From Bradysia coprophila (taxonomy: Eukaryota; Arthropoda; Insecta; Diptera; Sciaridae): a DNA stretch of 64,000 nt. Under the pieces are notes generated by a model, which did no database searches, had not been told where the DNA came from, and saw nothing but the letters and a program-made list of their open reading frames with translations. Positions within the stretch are counted from its first letter, which is position 1. Each line of letters starts with the position of its first letter. Positions 36,290-47,545 of this stretch are shown piece after piece. A program made the position numbers and the translations under genes. The DNA is taken from positions 8,651,410-8,715,409 of the forward strand of contig NC_050738.1 in the NCBI RefSeq assembly GCF_014529535.1. The letters are read 5' to 3'.

Positions 36290-37560
36290 TTTAAGCCGTG
36301 TGGTAAATAATCGTAAAATTTTAGGGAATTTCCTGAGGATTTTCTACAAGAAAACCGTCAAAGGATTTTACGGCCCTTTTTTTGACAAACGTTTTAGCAA
36401 AACTTTTACTACTACTAATATATGAATTTGTGTCAACACAACGCACTTCAAGCAAAAGTCCTATTAATGACAGCTGCCAAATAGAGCGTTGGTCAACACA
36501 ATTTTTTTTTGTGTCTCGTGTCCGTATGTAAAATCACAAAAATTATTTGTGTCAGGAAATTTGTACATTTTTTGTGTAGAAATATTAAGTGGAGGTTTTA
36601 CAAAGCAGCATGTATGAGTTGGAAATAGTTGAAAATGAGTTCAATGAATTTCTCGAGGAATTTCTGCTATGATCTTCAAGAGAAAATAAGATAGCAAATA
36701 AGGATACAAAATGTTGCTCTACTTTTTTTAGTGATAACTGCCTTTAAGATATAAATGCATCTGTTAATTGAAACAAATCTTGATATATGGTTCTGCAGTC
36801 TACGACAAAAAAAAATTTTTAAAATTTTTTGTAGTAATAGGACTTGCGTCACGGGCGCTATGCTAACGCGCGCCCATGATTTTATGTTGTGAATAACTAG
36901 TAGGAACTACTTACAGTCAAAGGCAGTCAATTTTCAGCATAAATTTGCTTCAGCTGTTTTTCAGCTGATCCACACATACAATCAAAACTGGGTTTCCTTG
37001 TTCATACGGTTGATGCTGCTACACGCACGCGCATGATAGTGGTAAAACCGTTAAACGGTTGTGATTGTTTGTGTGGATCAGCTGAAAAACAGCTGAAAAT
37101 AATTTATGCTGAAAATTGACTGCCTTTGACTGTAACATCAGATTTGAATTTGTATCTTTATTGCCTCAAAAAAAAAAAGATTTGAAACATTTATTAATTC
37201 GAACTTACACAGTTTCGACGTTCCAAACTTTTCTCAATTAACAGATGCATTTATATATTAAAGGCAGTTATCACTAAAAACAAGTAGAGCAAAATTTTGT
37301 ATCTTTATTTTCTATCTTATTTTCTCTTGAAAATCATAGCAGAAATTCATTCATTTTCAACTATTTCCAACTCTTACATGCTGCTTTGTAAAAGCTCCAC
37401 ACAATCAATAATATTTCTACACAAAAAATTTACAAATTTCCGAACACAAATAATTTTTGTGTTGACACAAATTCATACATTAGTGGTAGTGAAAGTTTTG
37501 CTAAAAGTTTTGCCAACAAAAACGCGTGAAGGATTTTTCAAGGACTTTTCAAAAATTTTA
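36290..37560. mobile_element. Long imperfect inverted repeat (foldback-like element)
   Basis: The left arm (about 36385-36810) and right arm (about 37200-37510) mirror each other. For example TTTAGCAAAACTTTTACTAC at 36391 is matched in reverse by the region around 37485-37510, and AAAGCAGCATGTATGAGTTG near 36605 is matched by 37370-37390. The left arm carries an extra ~100 bp including GACAGCTGCCAAATAGAG, which also occurs at 35939. The loop is occupied by a separate MITE. Confidence 0.7.
36913..37134. mobile_element. 222-bp MITE nested in the larger inverted repeat
   Basis: The ends ACAGTCAAAGGCAGTCAATT and AATTGACTGCCTTTGACTGT are perfect inverted repeats, followed inward by the mirrored palindrome CAGCTGTTTTTCAGCTGATC and GATCAGCTGAAAAACAGCTG. 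A diverged copy lies at 59481-59813. No coding sequence. Confidence 0.8.
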
Positions 37561-37745
37561 GGGGATTTTTTGAGGATTTTAATAACAAAGGATTTTCTTT
37601 TGAATGCAAAAGGATTTTCTAAAAGAAAATCTTCAAAGGATTTTACATAATTTTCAAGGATTTTCTTGCAATTTAAGGGGATTTTATGAGGATTTTCATA
37701 GCGAAGGATTTTCTAAAAGAAAATCCTCATAGGATTTTCCATTGA
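37530..37745 (+). repeat. AAGGATTTTC-type simple tandem motif
   Basis: The words GGATTTT, GAGGATTTT and AAAGGATTTTCT recur about ten times, and the palindrome GGATTTTCTAAAAGAAAATC occurs twice. A shorter patch of the same motif lies at 36300-36380, on the other side of the inverted-repeat element. Confidence 0.6.
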
Positions 37746-40700
37746 TTTAAAATTTACGAGATTTTTTTCAAGGACCAAGTACCTGTCTCCTAGTGTTTGA
37801 TAACAAATACTTCTATATGATTTGCTTAATGAAACAACCAACATTCTTTGATGCCGTTTATAAAAAGGCTAATTATATTTTATTGTGATGATCTCAGACA
37901 TAATAGATACTTCAAATATTTGTTTCCCAAGATTTTTCTACTTTTATCTAGTAATGTTTCAATAAGAGCGATGATAAATTAATTAAAACTTAAATTTTGT
38001 CCAAAAAAACAGTCACAAAACGATCAATTTTCTGTTGTGAGTCAAAGCACTGTAGAAATATTTTTAAAACTTACATTAGAGATTAGACACCATATACAAA
38101 TATATTTCTATTGTCTGTGTCTGTTGGCGTAGTGCCAGGTGTCAGGTACAGAACTCAGAACAACTTCAAAAATCAATTGTACAGGAACAATCAAATTTCA
38201 GCCGAAATTTGTAAGCTGATTTTCAGATGATTCTAGCACATTTTGGCTGGATTTTGATCGTCCTTTCCCGTACACTAAGTTTCCTCTGTGTTTTTTTTAT
38301 AATATCCTATTTCTGTTAAGACCAAAAAGATAACAATATTCTAAGTTGGTCGATTACTTTTACCGTATCTCTTATCATCAAACTATGGCCAACAATATTC
38401 TTCGCATTTATACTAAAACTCTTTCCTTCACTTACCTATAAGTATTCGTTCATCGTTTCCGACTACATATGACTAGCAAATTTTCTAAATAATTCCGTTA
38501 TACCTTCCGCCTTTTATACTGTTACATCTCTCCTATTTGTTGAAAGGATCTTGACAGAATTCACAAATTCAGTCCACATTAAATTTGATGCATGTATGCT
38601 GAATGGCCACCGATTCATTTTTTTTTCTAATTCCATTCCAATTACAAGGCGTAATTTTCCATCATATATGTAAGCAGTGTCTGACTCTATTATCCTCATC
38701 TTGTCTGTAACTTCTAAATTTATAATTCATTAAAATACAATGACTTCATTATCATTAATTCACTTTTATGTAAGTATTAATCTGTCATATCGCATCACAT
38801 ACATTATTTGCTCATCGCTAATTTTTGCCTTTTTTTCTCCTTCGATCTTGTTTACGTTTACTTATGCGTGAACATCATGTTCAAATTAGCTGGCTTTTTA
38901 CACATAATTTAACATTAGAAACGTATTCGTATAACGTATACGTGGAAATATTCCATATTTTAGTTCAAGGTTCACGTTTTTTTTCATCATTGCTCGCATA
39001 TACAGTACGATTTAGAAAAGTCAATGTAAAAAAAATGCAGAGCGGCAAAATTTCCTTCGTTTCAGACTGAGAGAAGAAAGAATTTTTTTGTCAATTTTTT
39101 TCTGTAGGTCCAAACGAAAACAACATGTGACTCCAAATGTAACTGAATGAAGAAAACGAGACGCCTTAACAAATATTTTGTTGGAAAGGTTGTGCTCTGG
39201 GTTCAGGGTTAACCATTATATTAGTTAAAGAGTGGAACAAGAACCGATGACTAGCGAATGTGTAATAATGACTAAGTCATTTAGGGAGTACAAAGACTCC
39301 AACCTTCTTCCCCCCATTTTTTGTATTATATGTTAACTACTAGGGATGTTCGAAAAATTGAGGCAGGTCGTTTTTCATTCGGATAAGCTTTCGATCAAAC
39401 TTTAGGATATTTTATGTTGGAACCAATTTAATTCAACCAAAATTGACCAAAAATTGCCCAATGTGTTGAAAGGTCCGAACTTTCGAAATTGAAAAATGTT
39501 CAAGAAACTTGAGACTTTTAACGTTTAATTTTAGAAGAAAATTAAACAAAACAAAAATTAATTTCAGTGAAATATTATTGCGGACAAGAAATTTGATGAT
39601 TTTTTATTTGAATCAGGTAAAAGCTAATTTTAATCTAATTATTAAAACCGTATGTAATTTGGTAAAGCAATAAATCATAAAGCGTAACATTTTTATTTGT
39701 ATAGTAATGTAACTAGGAAACAGAGTCAGCCATTTTGACCAAGAAAAATATCAATGTACAAATAGAATTTAACAATTAAAACAAAAATGGAAAATTATTA
39801 CAAAATACGTAGATTTATGATGATGATGATATATTAGTAATGCGAACCATTTAAAGTCATACCAAGCACACTTTTTATAATTTTGCTTTAAGTTCCTTTA
39901 CTTGAATTCTATTCCCTAAGAATCGACGAAACGCTGAGAGTCGTCGTCTTGGGATGATTTTTTTTTGTTAGATTTATAAAAGATTAAGAAACTTTTTCTT
40001 TCCTTAGTTCTCTGAATTTAAAAGTTTAATTTGTTCTAACCAAAAACTTACTTTAAATCTTCTCAAATATTGTGCTTGGTAAACTTGACAAATAAACGGC
40101 ACATCAAAACGCTTCTAGGCGCCAGAACAAATGAATTCATAAAAATTCCAAATTTACTTAATCTTTTTTGTCTGTTAACTGTTAAACTACTGCAATGTCA
40201 ACAGCAATTAGCTAATATAGAGACTTAATATAAAATTGACCGTTAAAACTTTTGATAGATTTTTTGTAATTTAGTTGCGAAATCGCCGTATTTCGTATGT
40301 ACGAATATATCTAGAGTACAATTCGGCACTAGTGCCTTCTTCTTCTTCTTTTTCAACACCCTACATCAATCAAGACACTAGCCGTGCGAAGGTCAAAGAT
40401 ATATTCAGATAATCCAAAAACCACTTACAGTGGAAGTGTGACGCAAGTCCCTTTACGAAGTACAAAGGTATATTCACATTCAGTGAACATTCACATAAAT
40501 ATTTCATCTAACAGAGTAAGTAAATGGGGACGATTCTATCGCATGACTAAATTACAAAAAGATCTTGTTCGATACACGCTCAAAGAAGCCCTTCAGGCTT
40601 TGTATGATGAAGATTTGTAAAAGGCTCCTAATTGCCAGTCCGGCCTGGATACATATAACGAAATGGATGGTTATTTTCGTCGACATAAAAGTTAGTAAAA

Positions 40701-40943
40701 TATCTTAACTTTAATGACATTGCTGCTTGGCATTACTTACAGTGAATTTTAGCGTTGTATCTTTATCCGACTCTATTGTTGGCTTACCTTTACCTATGAG
40801 ATAAATTCAGTAAATTTTTACAGCCATGCACATCATGCCCGCACGTTAGGGCGTGACGCAAGTCCACTACCAAAAATGTTTTACAAAAAATTTGTGGACG
40901 CCGGAGCATATTTACAGCAACTTTTTGACTTCTTTTCTTTGGT

Positions 40944-41091
40944 TTAAAGGTACCGTAGTCATGATTATAAATTCCTTATTTCTCGTATTTTGCTTACTTC
41001 TCTCATTTCTCCATAAACTTGTTATGGAGAAATGAGAGAAGATGGAGAAATAAGAGAATTAAGAAATTTATAATCATGACGGTACTTTTAA
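40944..41091. repeat. 148-bp inverted repeat
   Basis: TTAAAGGTACCGTAGTCATG at the left mirrors CATGACGGTACTTTTAA at the right, and the inner arms (CTCTCATTTCTCCATAA / TTATGGAGAAATGAGAG) meet over a 5-base loop. Probably a MITE. Confidence 0.7.
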
Positions 41092-42751
41092 ATGTACATG
41101 GCTGTAGAATCAGGAACGTTTCGGTAAATTTCATAACCTTTCAGTAATTTCTGTGAATGAATCTACCAATAAACCCTGATCGAAATCGTTGTATCGGTAG
41201 TGTGATTTCAAAAACAATTTTAAAATTTTCATATGAGCAACAAATCGTGTGCGAAAAGCGACGATAAAATATTTTCAGCAAACTTTTTCTTTCGTCAATA
41301 TTTTTAGATCCCATAAAGTGAGAAAACCAATACCATTTCGTGATTTGTATCGAAAATTGTTAATCTATTGAAAATACATAAATTAAAAGCAGTCATCGAT
41401 TCGACAATTATACTTCTGGTAATAATGCTTGCTGTCTGTGAAAAGTTAACAGATTAGAAAATGTAAACCTATTCGTTAAAGAAATTATTGAGGGGTAGAT
41501 GAATGTCGATAATTTCTACCATACAATCCCAAAATTACAATTAATTTTGAGCGTCTGACTGGTATGATGCGAATCAGATGCGATTCTACGACTAGACTAC
41601 CCCTCACAAAACAAAATCCATTGCTTACAAATGTTTAGAAAGTTTGTGCCTCGTTTTAGCATATTTTGAGCCGATGAAATTGTAGACATTTCGCAATCAA
41701 TAAATTTGGATTTTTTGTTGGATGTTAAAAAAAACTCGATAAATTGATCTTGTAAAAATTAGAACGGAAAGACGGAAGGACTTTCCAGACAAAAAAGAAA
41801 AATATAAACAAAACAAAAAATTATTTGGAGAAACAAAAAAGGAAAATTTAAAAAAACGTTTTAAATTCACGTTGGATATTTAGGCAACAAATTTCAAAAA
41901 ACAAAACAAAAAAATATATTTTTTTACGAAAAAGAAAGAAAAAAATGATTTATCAAAATGAAATGAAATGTAAAAACAAAAAATATTACCTAGTGTGTTA
42001 ATGTGATAACAACCGTTCTTAATTAGACATTTTAGTAGTTTCGAACCGATAAGCGAAGAAAAGGAACAAAGCAAATAAAAAAAACTCAATTTATCATTTG
42101 GGTTCGTTTGAATTGAAAGAAAAGAAAATGAAATTAGGCAAAAAACTTGAAATTGATATTGAAATTAAATTTATCAAAATGCAAGAATCAAGATTCATAT
42201 TTTCGTAAAGCGTACGCGTCCTGACGCATGTTTAGTGTACCAAGTTGTTTTTTTGGGACATAACGCAATAAAATACAATTATTGAAAATACAATTTGAGT
42301 TTCAATCATCTTCAATCACCATCAACAATAACACCGTTCAAGTTAACCGCAGATGGCAGAGGGCTTATTATTCAGGATATCAAAAATTCTCAAAATTTAT
42401 TTCAGAATTTTAAGCATTTGTTAGAAACCTTTTTAAGAATTTTTAGGAGTTTATGAGCCCTGAGTGGGCATGTCTATGGATACTTACCAAATACCGTTGC
42501 CTTAGTCCTATAACGATAGCTACCGCGTCTATGTAGGAGATTGCATAATCCACTTATGTTGAGGTATTTGTACGAGTATGTGAAATCGGTATTACTTACA
42601 GGAAAAATTAGCAAAAAGACCTTCTCTAGTTTGGAAATTATTCGAAGCTTTCTAACGATTCTAAAATCCATTGAATTCTTTCAAATACTTACTTCCTGTG
42701 CGTGCTGATCAGAATAACGTCTATAACAACTTTTAACACAGTTTCACTCAC

Positions 42752-42917
42752 GGTTGTCCTCATCGAAAACAAAGTTCTATGAAAATGTACCCGCAAAATA
42801 ACTCCTAAACTAAGTTCTGGGATCTAAAACGAGGTCAAAACGACTTCACGTCCCAGAACTCGGATCAGAAGTCATTTTGTGGGTACATTTAACACTTTAT
42901 TTTCATTGAGGACAACC
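42752..42917. mobile_element. 166-bp MITE-like element
   Basis: The left end GGTTGTCCTCATCGAAAAC and the right end TTTTCATTGAGGACAACC are inverted repeats, with further mirrored blocks AAATGTACCC / GGGTACATTT and AGTTCTGGGA / TCCCAGAACT inside. No coding sequence. Confidence 0.7.
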
Positions 42918-43118
42918 ATGACTCTTAAGATTGTACTGATGATTGAGAAATTACCTTTAGAATTTATGTTCGGTGTTATTAGGAAATACCTCCTTGCCTT
43001 TAAATTACAATTTCAACGTTTGGGTTCGCAACTTCTATCATCGTTGAACGAAATAAAACGCTAGATTTAACTTTTTCATCAGTTCGGCGCGAATAACTTT
43101 ACTTTCGGTAAGAAGATG

Positions 43119-43245
43119 GCGTTTTTTTACACTCTCTCTGATGACAGTTCAGGTGAGCAAATTTTGAAGGTGTGAGAAGTTTCCAAACAGAGCCGAAGGC
43201 GAGGTCTGGAATCAAATACACTAAAAAAGAATTTTAGTCCGTGGT
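43119..43245. repeat. Partial copy of the CCTAGGACTAAAAGTC-type inverted repeat
   Basis: The centre AGAGCCGAAGGCGAGGTCTG and the right arm ending TTTTAGTCCGTGGTACGAAT match the complete element at 45648-45748, but the left arm is replaced by unrelated sequence. It lies just before the tandem gene family. Confidence 0.55.
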
Positions 43246-43736
43246 ACGAATAGTATTTTTCATATTGGATGGATTCGGGTCCTAGGTATGAAAAAAGTTT
43301 TTTCTCTTTGCAGCTGTCACTTTGTTTTGATTTTGAAATGAGTATATAGAGGAGAAACGGGCAAGATAGGTTTAGTCCCATATGTACCATGAAACAAATT
43401 GATGTGTTGTTTTGTAAATTAAACCGGTTATTCTATTCAAGCCACTCACTGATGAAAAATTATGTGTTCTCCTCGGGGAGAAATTGGAACTTCCAACCCG
43501 ACCGAATTGCTCAAACTTTCACTCTTGTTGAAATTCCCTATTTTCTTTCCTTTTTAAACAAATAACCATTTTTATTTATGACATTTCATTTATTTCAAAT
43601 ATAACGGAAACATTTCAGTATGTTTAGTGCATAGTGCATGGATACTAAAACTGAAACAAATTCTCTGTCTAATGCACTAACATTTAAAAAAAAAGGAATC
43701 AACGAAATCATTTAACTGGAAACCCATTTGGAACAT

Positions 43737-44098
43737 TTATTTTTCGTACAATGGCCACGCTGTTGGGACCTCGCATCTGTACTGCCAGAAACCCAAATAC
43801 CAGCTCTTTTTGTAGCGAAGGCATCTCTTTCTCCCATAGCAAGAGCAACTATTGAGAAGATTCCAATTGAAACAGTTTTTTTTTTGCAGAAAGTGACATA
43901 CGCCAACTCGACTTACGCATTTCGCATATAGTATAAAATGTCCCAGTTGTTTGTTCTATTGAACGCGGCAATACCACAGTTAAAGCCCTGCTGATCACAA
44001 TCTCTGGTGAGTAGGTTCGGTTCGAGGTTTCCGGTCGTAACATTTCTTGGAAACAGAAAAGGGTATATGCCATAGTCCATGGTGTCGTAAAATTCATA
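43737..44098 (-). CDS. Small cysteine-rich protein, tandem copy A (5' end unresolved)
   Basis: I do not recognise this family. Two exons are well supported, 44098-43917 and 43848-43737, joined at GC|GTAAGT and TCAATAG|T to give 97 codons to a TAA stop. The protein starts at YEFYDTMDYGIYPFLFPRNV, carries RDCDQQGFNCG, and ends with the basic aromatic tail CSCYGRKRCLRYKKSW plus WQYRCEVPTAWPLYEK. The first exon has a strong acceptor (TTTCCTTCCAG) in front of it; a hydrophobic stretch resembling a signal peptide lies just upstream in another frame, but an exon joining it could not be built. The direct upstream frame has a stop. Copies B and C keep both exons in frame with many substitutions, which argues for a real protein, probably secreted. 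Confidence 0.6.
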
Positions 44099-44623
44099 CT
44101 GGAAGGAAATGGTTTCGTGCTGTCAATTCAACAATTGCGAAAATGAACATATAACACACACAACACAATATTAATTCCGTAACCCAATATCGTTTCGATG
44201 GAAAAAGTTTCGTGGAGATTTTTCGATATTCATATTGAGATGGGAGGTGCGAATTTCTTTTGCCAAGTTCTGCGTTATTTAACAGAGCTTCGAAAAAGTT
44301 TGTAGAAAGAGAGATGAAAAATGGTAAAATTTAAAGCAATCGTTTGAGGCAACAGCTAATTGAGGCCCTCAGTTCGCTCTGATCTCAAACTTTCGTTCTT
44401 GTTGGAATTTCCTATTTTCTTCCCCTTTTGAACATAAATAACCATTTTTATTTATCACATTTCATTTATTTTAAATAAATATAACGGAAACATTTCAGTG
44501 TGTGTAGTACATGGATATTAAAACTAAAAAAAAAATTCACTTTCTAATGCACTAAAACTAAACAAAAAGTTGAATCAAATAAATGAACTAAAATTCATTT
44601 AACTGGAAATCAATTTGGAACGT

Positions 44624-44978
44624 TTATCGTTCGTACAACGGCCACGTCTCCGGGACCAAGCATCTGTACTGCCAGGTACTCGCGTACCAGTTCTGAAAGA
44701 AGCGAAGGCATCTCTTTTTCCCATAGCAAGAACAACTATTGAGAAGATAATAATTTAAAAAGTGTATTCCTGAAAATTACATTCGCCAAATCGACTTACG
44801 CATTTCGCATATAGTATAATGGTTCAAGGGTTGTCTTGTTATACGGGGCAGTACCACATACAAAACTAAATTGATCACAATCTCTGATGAGTAGGTGCGG
44901 CTCGGTGACTGAGGGCAGAACATTTCTAGGAAGCAAATAAGGGTATACGCCGTAGTCTGTGGTGTCGAAATATTCATA
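44624..44978 (-). CDS. Small cysteine-rich protein, tandem copy B (5' end unresolved)
   Basis: Same two-exon plan as copy A: 44978-44800 and 44735-44624, same splice phase, 96 codons plus stop. It reads YEYFDTTDYGVYPYLLPRNV, then RDCDQFSFVCG, then CSCYGKKRCLRFFQNW and WQYRCLVPETWPLYER. It is one residue shorter than copies A and C in the middle. The upstream extension seen in copy C is broken here by a 5-bp deletion, which suggests that the stretch is intronic. Function unknown. Confidence 0.58.
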
Positions 44979-45304
44979 CTGGAAGGAAATGGTTTCTTGT
45001 TGTCAACAATTGCGAAAATGAACATATAACACACACAACACAATATTAGTTCCGTAACCCAATTTCGTTTCGATGGAAAGAGTTTCGAGCAAATTTTTCG
45101 ATATAATTCTGAGTGTTGAGTTGCGAGTTTTAAGAAAACATTTTTGTTTTGAAGGAAAAGGAGTAAACGTCTTGAAAGAAACGCTTTTAAGTTCTTTTAC
45201 CCAACAAAATTAATTATTGAAAATTCTCATTTCTAGTTTGGTTTGAATCAATCAGTAGTACACAGACACTCGATGTTACGGATGAAAGATTATGGTGTTC
45301 TCAT

Positions 45305-45408
45305 CGAGGAGAAATAAGAAATTCCAACTCGACGGAATTGCGGTCCTCAGTTCGCTCTGATCTCAAACTTTCGCTCTTGTTGGAATTTCCTATTTTCTCC
45401 TCGTGGTA
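45305..45408. repeat. MITE-like inverted repeat at a duplication border
   Basis: GAGGAGAAATAAGAAATTCC at the left and GGAATTTCCTATTTTCTCCT at the right are inverted repeats around a centre with CGGTCCTCAGTTCGCTCTGA. Half copies mark the equivalent position of other units near 43470-43550, 44370-44430 and 48320-48360. Confidence 0.6.
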
Positions 45409-45647
45409 ATCAAACAACGATTTTTTTGCCATTTCATTTATTTTGTAGTCAATTGTTTATAATTTTTTATTGGTTCTCGGTATGCGCATATAAGTAAGTA
45501 TTAACAATAAAAAGGAAACATTTCAGTGTGTGATATTAAAACTAAAACAAATTTAGTGTTTAATGCATTATCATTAAAAAAAAAATGTGAATCAAAGGAA
45601 TGATAAAGTTCAGTTAACTAGAAATCAATTTGAAACTAGTGCATTTC

Positions 45648-45748
45648 GTACCTAGGACTAAAAGTCTTTTTTAGCGTGTGAGAAGTTTCCAGAGCCGAAG
45701 GCGAGGTCTGGAATCGAATACGCTGAAAAAGACTTTTAGTCCCTGGTA
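45648..45748. mobile_element. 101-bp MITE in the remnant gene unit
   Basis: GTACCTAGGACTAAAAGTCT at the left and AGACTTTTAGTCCCTGGTAC at the right are inverted repeats; the centre is GAGCCGAAGGCGAGGTCTGG. It sits where the coding exons of the duplicated gene would begin. Partial copies are at 43119-43245 and 63623-63735. Confidence 0.7.
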
Positions 45749-46119
45749 CGAATAGTATTTTTCATATGATACTGCGAGTGGAGGTGCAAGTTTCTTTTGT
45801 CAAGTTAACATCGGTTTAATTTTATTTGTACAAATCGAATGACCTTTGTACAAATTAAATTCTTTTTTGTACACAAAAAATGACATTTTGTACTTAAAAT
45901 TTCCATTTTGTACCATCCATTTTGTACTAAAACAAAACCATTTCGTACGTAAACATTACTTTATGAACACAAAATGTAATTGTTTGTACACTGAAAAATT
46001 GGCTGAAAAGTGCCACAGTGTACATAAAAAAAACATTGTATCTGTATGAGCAAAATTGGCCACAGCTGAAAACATCAGAAAACAAATTCTATATCCAACT
46101 ATATTTAAGTATGTCCGAG

Positions 46120-47290
46120 TACAGTCGAGTACATCGCGTATATTCGACTAAATCCTAGTATGTTCGACTAATCCGAGTATTTTCGACTACATCCGAGTAT
46201 TTTCAAATATTCGACTATATCCGAGACTTTTCGACTGCATCCAACTATTCGACTATTCGATTGTATCCGAATAAATTCGACTATTCAATTGTATCCGAGT
46301 ATATTCGACTATATCCGAGTATTTTCAACTGTTCGACTATACCCGAGACTATTCGACTGTATCCGACTATTCGACTGTATCCGACTATTCGACTGTATCC
46401 GAGTATATTCGACTATTCGATTGTATCCGAGTGTATTCGACTGTATCTGACTATTCGACTGTATCCGAGTATATTCGATTGTATCCAAGTATATTCGACT
46501 ATTCGATTGCATCCGATTGCATCTAACTATTCGACTATTCGATTGTATCCGAGTATATTCGACTATTTGACCGTATCCGAGTATATTCGACTATATCCAA
46601 GTATATTCGACTATTCGATTGTATCCGAAAATATTCGACTATATCCGAGTATTATCAACTCTTCGACTATACCCGAGACTATTCGACTGTATCCGACTAT
46701 TCGATTGTATCCGAGTATATTCGACTATTCGATTGTATCCGAGTGTATTAGACTATTTGAATGGTTCCGACTATTCGATTGTATCTGAGTATATTCGACT
46801 ATTCGATTGTATCCGAGTATATTCGACTATTCGATTGTATCCGAGTATATTCGACTATTCGATTGTATCCGAGTATATTCGACTATTCGATTGTATCCGA
46901 GTAAATTCGACTATTCAATTGTATCCGAGTATATTCGACTATATCCGAGTATTTTCAACTGTTCGACTATACCCGAGACTATTCGACTGTATCCGAGTAT
47001 ATTCGATTGTATCCGAGTATATTCGACTATTCGATTGTATCCGAGTGTATTCGACTATTTGACTGTATCCGACTATTCGATTGTATCCGAGATATTCGAC
47101 TATTTGACTTTATCCGAGTATATTCGACTGTTCGATTGTATCCGAGTATATTCGACTATTCGATTGTATCCGAGTATATTCGACTATTTGGACTTATCCG
47201 AATATATTCGACTATTCGACCATATCTGAGACTATTCATCTGTATCCAAGTATCTTCGACTATATCCGACCGAGTATATTCAACTATATC
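46120..47290 (+). repeat. Tandem array of TATCCGAGTATATTCGACTA units
   Basis: More than 40 short units built from TATCCGAGTATATTCGACTA and TTCGATTG or TTCGACTG, with full units of about 28 bp and shorter ones of about 18 bp. Open frames of 140-175 codons in three phases exist only because the unit has few stop codons; they are not genes. Confidence 0.9.
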
Positions 47291-47470
47291 GAGTAGGTTA
47301 GATCATATATCAAGTTTTATTGTAACTGGAAGATATAGAAATTGTAACTGGTTGTAATTATAAATCACTTGATCCATATAAGAACGTACACCATCGCAAA
47401 TGTTATTAATGTTATTATTTTTATGGAAGAGTCAGCACCGCAGGCCGTGAAGAAATTGAAAAAATAAAAA

Positions 47471-47545
47471 AGCGGGGTCGAGGGGCGGCAGCCCCCGCAG
47501 AGGGGGGTCAAGGGGGGAGCATCCCCCCTTGAATGTTCGGGGGAT
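47471..47545. repeat. GC-rich hairpin island inside the foldback element
   Basis: AGCGGGGTCGAGGGGCGGCA followed by GCCCCCGCAG and then GGGGGGAGCATCCCCCC form two strong G/C hairpins in otherwise AT-rich DNA. The composition is unlike anything nearby. Origin unknown. Confidence 0.6.

Larger units (their letters stand above)
35005..43540. other. 8.5 kb without a recognised gene
   Basis: Very AT-rich. Its first part is probably the 3' UTR of the FAM117-family gene, starting with overlapping AATAAA signals at 35000-35020. The rest contains a long imperfect inverted repeat (about 36290-37560) with a MITE inside it, GGATTTT-rich repeats, small inverted repeats at 40944-41091 and 42752-42917, and a partial repeat at 43119-43245. 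The 78-residue frame at 40384-40620 has no recognised domain and I do not call it a gene. Confidence 0.5.

Noticed and set aside
40384..40620. 78-residue frame ending KEALQALYDEDL, considered as a helix-turn-helix transposase fragment
   Set aside because: No second motif and no exon context; it overlaps a dispersed GACGCAAGTCC repeat.
46261..47357. Open frames of 116-175 codons rich in YPSIFDYSIV-type repeats
   Set aside because: Translations of the foldback's internal satellite in several phases; no unique sequence.
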